DNA of 34,056 nucleotides from positions 1 through 34,056 of the forward strand of contig JAJXYJ010000014.1 of the NCBI GenBank assembly GCA_021780615.1, given 5' to 3'. Under the pieces are notes generated by a model. It was not told the origin of the DNA, made no database searches, and was given only the letters and a program-made list of their open reading frames with translations. Every line of letters begins with the position of its first letter. The stretch's first letter is position 1. The position numbers were made by a program, and so were the translations under genes. Of the stretch, positions 27,430 to 34,056 are shown piece after piece. The stretch comes from a bacterium. GTDB taxonomy: Bacteria; Patescibacteriota; Minisyncoccia; UBA6257; JAGOQP01.

Positions 27430-27864
27430 ATGTATAAAGCAATCGTTCATTTTTTTGACAAACTCGAAGATCAGGTTCGTTACCACCTCAGCCACCGGCC
27501 CATGGTGTACGCCTGGATCGGCGGCATCGCCATTGTGCTTTTTTGGCGGGGTATATGGGATTTGGCGGACATGTACGGCATGACCCCCTGGACGTCGGTT
27601 ATCGTGTCCATTGTTATCATGATGGCAACCGGCACGTTCGTGTCATTCTTCATTGGAGAACGATTGCTCATGTCCGGGCTCAAAGAAGAAAAGCGCCTGG
27701 ATCAGCGCACCGAAGAGGATTTGGAAAAAGAAGAGGCGCACACGCAGCGTATTTTTGAAGAAATCGAAGAGATGCGCAAGATGATATACGAAATACACGA
27801 AGAACTGCATCAGCATCCCAAAAAAAGACATTTGGCAAAAGCGTCAAAAAAAGAGAAGAAATAA
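27430..27864 (+). CDS. Hypothetical membrane protein with 2 TM and charged C-terminus
   Basis: MYKAIVHFFDKLEDQVRYHL..., TM WIGGIAIVLFWRGIWDLA and VIVSIVIMMATGTFVSFF; listed ORF begins 27334. Confidence 0.7.
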   Translation: MYKAIVHFFDKLEDQVRYHLSHRPMVYAWIGGIAIVLFWRGIWDLADMYGMTPWTSVIVSIVIMMATGTFVSFFIGERLLMSGLKEEKRLDQRTEEDLEKEEAHTQRIFEEIEEMRKMIYEIHEELHQHPKKRHLAKASKKEKK

Positions 27865-27882
27865 TTCTTCTCTTTTTGTCAG

Positions 27883-27925
27883 GCACAGGATTTACGAAAT
27901 CCCCGGGATTTCGTAAATCCTGTGC
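27883..27925. repeat. 43-bp near-perfect palindrome between convergent genes
   Basis: gcacaggatttacgaaatccc-c-gggatttcgtaaatcctgtgc; 21-bp arms, 1-bp centre. Confidence 0.9.
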
Positions 27926-27929
27926 AGTT

Positions 27930-29792
27930 TTATTTCAGCCTATCAAACGGCAGATGCTTTTTAAACAGCTTCGCCGAATTGATGAGGGGAATAAAGTCGG
28001 TAAAAAAGTTATACGCCGCCGCACCGGCAGGGGAAAGCACGCCGCCGAATACCAACGCCAGTCCCACGGCATTTACTATGCCCCACACCCAAAAATTTTC
28101 TTTCGCAACACGGGCCACAAACCGCGACAAGCGCATGGTTTCGGGTATCTTGGCAAAATTATCTTTCATGAGCACGACGTCAGCCGATTCTATGGCGGCA
28201 TCCGATCCGATGGCGCCCATGGCAATGCCAATGTCGGCCAGTGATAGCGCTGCGGCATCGTTGACCCCATCGCCGATCATCATGACTTTATAATTGGGGC
28301 TCAAATATTTTTTAATTGTTTCAACTTTATTTTCAGGCAAAAGATTTGCGTGGTATTCATCGATGCCGGTGGCGGCAGCAATGCGTTGTGCGGTGGCTTC
28401 GTTATCGCCAGTCAGCATGATGCATTTTTCCACGCCCAATAATTTGAGCTGCGCAAGATCTTCTTTGATGCGTGGCTTTAAGGCGTCGGCGAGCGAAAAA
28501 ATACCCTGCAAGGCGCCATCGTAGGCAACCAGCGTGGTGTTCATATCCGCATTCTTTTCTTCTTGGATCTTTTGTTCTTGTGCTGCGGTTACCGCAATGC
28601 CGTGTTCTTTGAGAAATGACATTTTGCCGATGTATATGATCTGCCCCTTATCTGTGGCGGTGCCTCCCTCGCCACTTACTTCATCAAAATGTTCCGGTTC
28701 CGCGGCGGGTATCTGTTTTTCGTGGGCGTAAGTAATGATTGCCTTTGCCGAGGGGTGGCTGGAAAGAAAGCATGCCATAGCAGCATGAAAAATCAAAGTC
28801 TTTTCATCCGTGTCAAAGGGAATGACGCGTTCCACGTGCAATTTGCCTTTGGTGAGTGTGCCAGTTTTATCGGCAATTACGATTTTTACTCGTCGCAGGC
28901 CGTCCAAGTAATTTCCGCCTTTGATAATCACACCCTGTTGGGCGGCATGACCGATGGCGGCGGTGTAGGCAAGGGGAATGGCAACAGCGATATCATCCGC
29001 GCATACGACCAACAGCACTGCCAGCACTAACGCAACATTATGCATGAACACATACAAAAGAACCGAGCCTACCAGCATGATGACGATGTACCACAAAGAA
29101 AACGCATCGGCAATGAACGCAATGGGCGCTTTGCTTTCTTGGGATTGTTCCACCAGCGTGATGATTTTTTCCAACGTTGTATCTTTACCTGTTTTTTCGG
29201 TGCGGATGGTCAGATTGCCCGACACTACCACCACGGAGCTGAATACATGATCTCCTTTTTTGTGCTCAAGGGGAATCGATTCGCCGCTCAGTGATGATTG
29301 ATCCACCGTTGCTTCGCCATCGATAATGACGCCATCAACCGGAATGCGCTCGCCCAATTCGACAATGACGATGTCGCCCGGGTGTACGTTGGCAAGAGGT
29401 GTTTCAACAATGGCATCTCCCTTTTTCACTTTCACTTTAGTTGGCTTCAGTTTGAGTAAGCTTTTAATGACATGCCGAGCGCGATTATCAGTATACACGG
29501 AAAAGACGCGGGCGGAGGTCAGCATGAGGTTAATAAAAAGCGCCGATGCCCATTCGCCGGCCAAGAATGAAAAGATAAGCGCGACGCTGGCAAGCAGGTC
29601 CACTGATACCCGTTTGCTTTTAATGGATCGCACGGTGCTTGAAAGCAGGGGAATGAACGCAATAGCCGAAAGGACAATTTCGATTGGAATATCAATGGAC
29701 GGAGCAATGATATGCGTATAATGGGCAATAAGTCCCAGTACGATGAGTACGATTAAAGCTTTATCGGTTCGCGCAAGGAGTGTATCAAACAT
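27930..29792 (-). CDS. P1B-type heavy-metal-transporting ATPase
   Basis: DKTGTLTKG, SSHPSAKAI (HP motif), MIGDGVNDAAALSLADIGIAMG, SGESIP. Listed ORF starts 29855; MFDTLLARTDK is an alternative start. Confidence 0.9.
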   Translation of the reverse strand: MFDTLLARTDKALIVLIVLGLIAHYTHIIAPSIDIPIEIVLSAIAFIPLLSSTVRSIKSKRVSVDLLASVALIFSFLAGEWASALFINLMLTSARVFSVYTDNRARHVIKSLLKLKPTKVKVKKGDAIVETPLANVHPGDIVIVELGERIPVDGVIIDGEATVDQSSLSGESIPLEHKKGDHVFSSVVVVSGNLTIRTEKTGKDTTLEKIITLVEQSQESKAPIAFIADAFSLWYIVIMLVGSVLLYVFMHNVALVLAVLLVVCADDIAVAIPLAYTAAIGHAAQQGVIIKGGNYLDGLRRVKIVIADKTGTLTKGKLHVERVIPFDTDEKTLIFHAAMACFLSSHPSAKAIITYAHEKQIPAAEPEHFDEVSGEGGTATDKGQIIYIGKMSFLKEHGIAVTAAQEQKIQEEKNADMNTTLVAYDGALQGIFSLADALKPRIKEDLAQLKLLGVEKCIMLTGDNEATAQRIAAATGIDEYHANLLPENKVETIKKYLSPNYKVMMIGDGVNDAAALSLADIGIAMGAIGSDAAIESADVVLMKDNFAKIPETMRLSRFVARVAKENFWVWGIVNAVGLALVFGGVLSPAGAAAYNFFTDFIPLINSAKLFKKHLPFDRLK

Positions 29793-29837
29793 AATAATAG
29801 GTAATACCTGCAAGTATATCGTATTGTGCGGATATAG

Positions 29838-29869
29838 AAAAACCCCAACGTACATACATCGGGGTTTTT
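29838..29869. terminator. Intrinsic terminator
   Basis: aaaaacccc...ggggttttt. Confidence 0.8.
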
Positions 29870-29878
29870 GTGTGTGTG

Positions 29879-30580
29879 TTATAATTCCAGCGCTATGGAC
29901 ACCATATCGCTAAAGCCTTTTTCGCGTTCATCGGGGGAAAGTTCTTCACCGGTGATGACGTTATCGCTAATAGTAAGAAGAGTGAGCGCTTCGACATTTT
30001 TTTGGGCGGCAAGCGTGTATAATTCAGCCGTTTCCATTTCAACTGTTAAAACGCCATATGCCGCGAATGTTTTCCAGGCATCTGATCCATAGAATTTATC
30101 GGCAGCATAGTTATTGCCCACTCTCACCGGTATATTTTTTCTTTTGGCAATGTTATATGCCTTGAATAGCAATTCCCAATCAGCCATGGGAGCGAATGTG
30201 GTTCCAATGGGGAATCGTTCCAGATTCATACCAGATGCTGAACATGATCCCATCGCTAATATCACGCTTTTACATGGTATTCCATGCTGCAATGCGCCAG
30301 CGCTCCCAATGCGGATAATTCTTTGTGCGTCGTAGTCATCTATGAGTTCGCTTACATACAAACTCGTAGATGGCATGCCGATGCCCGTGCCCTGCACCGA
30401 AATCCTTTTTCCTTGTATGGTTATGCCGGTATAGCCGAGCATGCCGCGGACTGTGTTATAACACAGAGTATGGTGCAAAAAAGTCTCTGCAACCCATCGT
30501 GCTCGCAGAGGATCGCCCGATATAAAGACTGTTTCAGCGATATCTCCTTTTACCGCATGTATGTGAGTGCTCATGGACAA
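29879..30580 (-). CDS. deoD: Purine nucleoside phosphorylase, DeoD type
   Basis: STHIHAVKGDIAETVFISGDPLRARWVAETFL, RIGSAGAL, VEMETAELYTLA, LLTISDNV. Confidence 0.92.
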   Translation of the reverse strand: MSMSTHIHAVKGDIAETVFISGDPLRARWVAETFLHHTLCYNTVRGMLGYTGITIQGKRISVQGTGIGMPSTSLYVSELIDDYDAQRIIRIGSAGALQHGIPCKSVILAMGSCSASGMNLERFPIGTTFAPMADWELLFKAYNIAKRKNIPVRVGNNYAADKFYGSDAWKTFAAYGVLTVEMETAELYTLAAQKNVEALTLLTISDNVITGEELSPDEREKGFSDMVSIALEL

Positions 30581-30823
30581 GTCCTTTCTATATGGTTTTG
30601 AAATTATGTGTATTGTTCTGCCTTGACACTACGGCATTATTGAGCCATTTGTCAATTGCCTTTGGGTAGTTGATTATCAATTGGTGGTTGAAATTTTATT
30701 TCGGTTCATATACACTACCCCTGTCTTTTAAAGCAAGAGACAGGTTGAAGCGTTATACCTTTCAACTTTGAACTTTGTCATTTATATATTCCGCAGTAGC
30801 TCAATGGTAGAGCGGCGCCCTGT

Positions 30824-31422
30824 GAACATAGTCTTTATTTGCTATAATTTATATATGGCAGAGAAAAGATCCTATGCCGACAGAAGAGAGGAATTAATTA
30901 AGGCCGTTGCTAAGCGACGGCGAAAGATTAAACTTCTTGCTATTGCTTATAAAGGTGGCAAGTGCCAAGTGTGTGGATACGATACGTATCCAGGTGCATT
31001 GGATTTGCACCATCTTAATAGCAGTACTAAATCTTTTGGCATTGGTGATAAAGGGTACACGCGTTCTTGGGAAAAGATTAAACAAGAACTCGATAAATGT
31101 ATTCTGGTATGTGCTAATTGCCACAGAGAAATAGAAGCCGGTATAACGCAGCCCTTTGGAGTAATCCAAAGAGGAAAAACAAGGTGAAATCGGTGAAGCC
31201 CTGAGTGTATCGAAGGGTAATACCGAGCCTAACTCTCAAAAATCTGATGTTTGATATCAGACTTTCGATTGGAGGTGTAGAGACTATTCCTTTGAATCCT
31301 TCATAGTTTTACGCGAAGAAGGAGAGGAAGTACGCTGGCGCGTGCGTCAGTGGAAGCGCCTTGTCTCCTTTAATAAAGGAGAGTGATATAGTCCATGCTC
31401 AAAAGTAATTTTGGGATACGTG
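30824..31422 (+). other. Group I intron in tRNA-Asn anticodon loop
   Basis: 5' exon ends in U, intron ends in G; R-like gtagagactat (31276-31286) and S-like gatatagtcc (31385-31394) can form P7; P/Q-like cggtgaagccctgag...aataccgagcc after ORF. Confidence 0.88.
30855..31187 (+). CDS. HNH homing endonuclease encoded in the intron
   Basis: MAEKRSYADRREEL...GGKCQVCGYDTYPGALDLHHLN...CILVCANCHREIEAG. Listed ORF starts in the tRNA; internal Met 30855 is intron-internal. Confidence 0.88.
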   Translation: MAEKRSYADRREELIKAVAKRRRKIKLLAIAYKGGKCQVCGYDTYPGALDLHHLNSSTKSFGIGDKGYTRSWEKIKQELDKCILVCANCHREIEAGITQPFGVIQRGKTR

Positions 31423-31448
31423 TAAGGCGATGGTTGTAGGTTCGAGTC

Positions 31449-33056
31449 CTACCTGCGGAGCCATATGGGATGAGCAGAGCCAAAAGCTCTGCTTTTCTCT
31501 TTATCTACGGGCTCTTTTGGCGGTTCGAAAGTATTTTTATCAGTGTTTTTCTCGGATAACGCTTCATTTACGGTGCCGAGTATGAGTTGAAAGGGTTTTT
31601 GGTATGAAATCTCGACATTTTTGCCGTTTATCCTTGGGTTCGAAAATAAAAATGAGAATAGCATCCGTTTCTGTTCGACTGTCCGTCTTGGGTTCAAATA
31701 AATCTCCCTTGCCTGTTTTGCGATCTCAAGCACTGTCACGCCCATCTCAAAGTATTTGAGACTGGCATTGCGATGCTTATTCAAGCTATCAAGCACGCTG
31801 TCCTGCTCTTTCTTGTATTGCTCGAGCTTTTTGTTATAAAACTCGGCACTGATCCGGCAATCGATTTTATCGTCATAAAGTTTGTCTATTCGTTGGGTCG
31901 CTATCTGGTATTGTCGCTCAAGCTCGGCCGAAGATTTTTCTCTAAAGGCAATTTCATCGGCATGGCCTTCCCTTAGAGCTTCTTGGACCCACGACAACAT
32001 GCGTTCTACCCGCTCGTCTTTGTGGGTTACGGCGACTATGGATTCAGCGATTTGGATGTCGATATTTTCTTGTTTGACCCAATCTCGCTGTGAGCAATTC
32101 TTATAATGGTTGCAGTGGCCATACCAGTGGCCTTTTTGTATCTCCCACGTTATCGTTCCTCCGCATTCGCTACAGCGGAATACGCTTTTGAATAGCGAAT
32201 TGTGCTTGCGTGCTCTCGGCGCGCCATAGCTGTGCAGTTTATCCTGTACCTGCTGATAGAGTTCTTTGGTTATGAGCGGTTCGTGGTTGCCTTTGGTGAT
32301 CTGATTTTTCCACCGGTTCATTCCGTAATAAAATGGATCGCCGATAAGCTGGTGAATTCTGGCATGGCTTACTTTGTGGCCGGTTCGGGACCGGAGGCCT
32401 TTCTCGTACATTACGTCGCATAAGGTTTTGGTTGAATGCTGGCCGGAAGCATAAAGCTCGAACATCTTTTTTATAAGCGGTGCTTTTTCCTCATCCGGCA
32501 CATGGATTTTGTGGCCCTTGTCGCCGATTGTTTTATATCCAAGCGGTGGCTTGGTCGGAAGCCAGCCTTGCGATAATTTTTCTTTTTGACCTTTCTTTAC
32601 GTTCTCTGAAAGAAGCCGGATGTAATACTCGGCCGTGGCCACTTTGACTCGCCACATAAACCATTCATGGGATTTGGAGTCTTTGTGCAGAGTACAGCTT
32701 TCTTTAACCAGATGAATGGTGTGCTTTTCATCAGCCAGTATCCATTCGTCGATTACCGGCACGTCGGCGAAGTTACGGGTTAGGCGGTCGGTGGTTTCCA
32801 CGAAGATCGTGTTGATCTTAGCTTTGGTTACATACTCCATCATCTCGTGGAATATCTTTCTTTGGATTTTGCCGGCCGCCGATTCTTGAATGGCAAAAAC
32901 TTTTACGAGCTCGTAGCCGTTTCGATCGGCAAAGTCTCGCAAAAGTTTTTCTTGAGCCGGTAAGGAGTAGCCGGTGTCCTCTTGATCCTTGGAGGAGACA
33001 CGGGCATATCCTACGGCTCGCAATGGTTCAATTTCATTTTGCATTGTCATAGTCAT
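31449..33056 (-). CDS. Large serine recombinase/integrase
   Basis: VGYARVSSKDQEDTGYSLPAQEKLL, recombinase domain KPPLGYKTIGDKGHKIHVPDEE, zinc ribbon FRCSECGGTITWE...CNHYKNCSQ, coiled coil. Confidence 0.93.
   Translation of the reverse strand: MTMTMQNEIEPLRAVGYARVSSKDQEDTGYSLPAQEKLLRDFADRNGYELVKVFAIQESAAGKIQRKIFHEMMEYVTKAKINTIFVETTDRLTRNFADVPVIDEWILADEKHTIHLVKESCTLHKDSKSHEWFMWRVKVATAEYYIRLLSENVKKGQKEKLSQGWLPTKPPLGYKTIGDKGHKIHVPDEEKAPLIKKMFELYASGQHSTKTLCDVMYEKGLRSRTGHKVSHARIHQLIGDPFYYGMNRWKNQITKGNHEPLITKELYQQVQDKLHSYGAPRARKHNSLFKSVFRCSECGGTITWEIQKGHWYGHCNHYKNCSQRDWVKQENIDIQIAESIVAVTHKDERVERMLSWVQEALREGHADEIAFREKSSAELERQYQIATQRIDKLYDDKIDCRISAEFYNKKLEQYKKEQDSVLDSLNKHRNASLKYFEMGVTVLEIAKQAREIYLNPRRTVEQKRMLFSFLFSNPRINGKNVEISYQKPFQLILGTVNEALSEKNTDKNTFEPPKEPVDKEKSRAFGSAHPIWLRR
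31472..31496 (+). terminator. Terminator downstream of tRNA-Asn, inside the recombinase 3' end
   Basis: gcagagc-caaaa-gctctgcttttc. Confidence 0.65.
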
Positions 33057-33173
33057 ATTTAATGATAATTTTATTTGGTTCGAATTCGACTTTTGGTCTC
33101 AAGACACAACATACGCTATTTTTTCGGACAAGCTAAGCTTGAGTTGCCCACATCAGGAGACTTTTTGCTCGAT

Positions 33174-33233
33174 TTGTTGGGTCTTGTTGGGTTTTTTGTT
33201 CATTTTGTTGCCGTTTATTGCGGTTTATTGCCG
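33174..33233. repeat. Six 10-bp periodic repeats (iteron-like)
   Basis: ttgttgggtc ttgttgggtt ttttgttcat tttgttgccg tttattgcgg tttattgccg. Confidence 0.65.
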
Positions 33234-33815
33234 TTATGATTGCCTCGGATTGTCTCTCATGGTCATTTTGGCAATTAATCCGGCTTTCATCTCGTTTAAT
33301 TTCTTGATTTGGTTTCGGCCGTTAACTTCTTTATAATTTTCTTTAATTTCTTTTAAATCCTTAACTTCTATATCATCGCCGTCGTATGCGGACTGCTTTC
33401 CGTGCCGTCCGGCTTTTGATGCTGATTGGTTTCCGTTCTGCGTCAGATGTAGGACGGATAGCAAAGTGATCCCTCGGGGCTTGAACTTGGCGTCCTCGCC
33501 CCGAGTTTTAGTGATTGCTATGAATGTCCATTCCTCGAGTTTGTCCAAGCACTTCTTGATCGTCCGCCAATCTTTGAGGCCAGAGTAAATCCGAAGCGTC
33601 TTATTTGATGCTTCTATGGTTTGGCTGGCTTTGTTTGAAGCAATCTCAGTCAGGGCGCAGTACACGTTCCGCAGATTACGATAGGCATCATCGCTCACAT
33701 GCTTATCAATCCATTGCTGTCGCATATATCGCAAAGCCGGCTTATCTTGATAAGCGAATGGTGTCTCCCGATAATCTCGGACCTTATGCTTTTTGTCGTT
33801 CAAGTTCATGGTCAT
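33234..33815 (-). CDS. Hypothetical protein, possible wHTH replication/initiator-like protein of the integrated element
   Basis: 193 aa; YRNLRNVYCALTEIASNKASQTIEASNKTLRIYSGLKDWRTIKKCLDKLEEWTFIAITKTRG resembles helix-turn-helix replication-type domains. Confidence 0.55.
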   Translation of the reverse strand: MTMNLNDKKHKVRDYRETPFAYQDKPALRYMRQQWIDKHVSDDAYRNLRNVYCALTEIASNKASQTIEASNKTLRIYSGLKDWRTIKKCLDKLEEWTFIAITKTRGEDAKFKPRGITLLSVLHLTQNGNQSASKAGRHGKQSAYDGDDIEVKDLKEIKENYKEVNGRNQIKKLNEMKAGLIAKMTMRDNPRQS

Positions 33816-33993
33816 ATTGCACTATTGGCACTTCGGCTTTTTCGTTATCCTCGCAGTAGCACTGCAATAGCGTGTCGTAATAACCAAGAAGATTAAAAGC
33901 GACTTCATGCAGTTCCTGATCGCTTACTTCTTGGCCAAAGTCTTCTTTAAGAATCACGCGGAGTTTCTCCAGCGTTTCCGGTTTTAATTTCAC
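33784..33993 (-). CDS. Hypothetical small protein of the element
   Basis: 69 aa with GTG start, overlapping the next gene. Confidence 0.55.
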   Translation of the reverse strand: MKLKPETLEKLRVILKEDFGQEVSDQELHEVAFNLLGYYDTLLQCYCEDNEKAEVPIVQYDHELERQKA

Positions 33994-33998
33994 AGGTC

Positions 33999-34055
33999 TT
34001 AGTTCTCGGCATAAATCCGTACTTTGACCTGTTTAATCTGGTTGAAGAAGGCTTG
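33999..34055 (-). CDS. C-terminal fragment of a CDS running off the window
   Basis: Minus strand open to edge: ...QAFFNQIKQVKVRIYAEN*. Confidence 0.35.
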   Translation of the reverse strand, partial: QAFFNQIKQVKVRIYAEN

Positions 34056-34056
34056 G

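Larger units (their letters stand above)
30790..31463 (+). tRNA. tRNA-Asn(GTT), interrupted by group I intron (exons 30790-30823 and 31423-31463, CCA encoded)
   Basis: Joined exons TCCGCAGTAGCTCAATGGTAGAGCGGCGCCCTGT+TAAGGCGATGGTTGTAGGTTCGAGTCCTACCTGCGGAGCCA give a 7-bp acceptor, D-arm, CTGTTAA loop, T-arm and G73. Confidence 0.88.

Noticed and set aside
27930-29855. Plus-strand ORFs antisense to the P1B ATPase (e.g. 29326..29721, 27922..28293)
   Set aside because: Low-complexity Ser/Met/Ala translations opposite a well-supported conserved gene.
30790-31463. Reading the split tRNA as tRNA-His(GTG) by joining CTGTG(AA)+(AA)GGCG
   Set aside because: It lacks the His-type extra 5' G and C73, has U1-A72 and G73 as in tRNA-Asn, and the junction would not follow U / end in G as group I introns require.
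33122-33202. Short leader peptide MNKKPNKTQQIEQKVS* ahead of the recombinase
   Set aside because: Arises from the decamer repeat array, no convincing SD; too short to support.

Overview
The window looks like a Patescibacteria/CPR-type chromosome segment: compact genes, many intrinsic terminators and AT-rich palindromic intergenic elements. The taxonomic call is inference from style. Recognisable content, left to right: a large repeat-rich surface protein (5'-truncated by the window); rplJ-rplL with an L10-type leader; tRNA-Val; a metallopeptidase-like/C39-like gene pair; a dcw segment (mraZ, rsmH, ftsL-like, ftsI, murF); small accessory proteins with strong promoters and SDs; tRNA-Glu; a rRNA-type methyltransferase; rplU; recR; dnaB; cysS; corA; grpE-dnaK-(membrane protein)-dnaJ; tRNA-Lys; a P1B-type ATPase; deoD-like PNP; and the edge of an integrated element with a large serine recombinase. 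Strongest signals: (1) a tRNA-Asn(GUU) gene split in its anticodon by a ~599 bp group I intron carrying an HNH endonuclease ORF, whose 3' exon also contains the stop codon of the converging serine recombinase, so two mobile elements meet in one tRNA; (2) tRNA-flanking elements downstream of tRNA-Glu and tRNA-Lys (two copies), and a degenerate case at tRNA-Val, each carrying copies of the 3' end/T-arm of its own neighbouring tRNA around a hairpin; (3) an orphan promoter-hairpin-terminator unit that looks like a small RNA; (4) several long perfect inverted repeats. All calls were made by eye from the sequence and supplied ORFs; no searches or folding were run.
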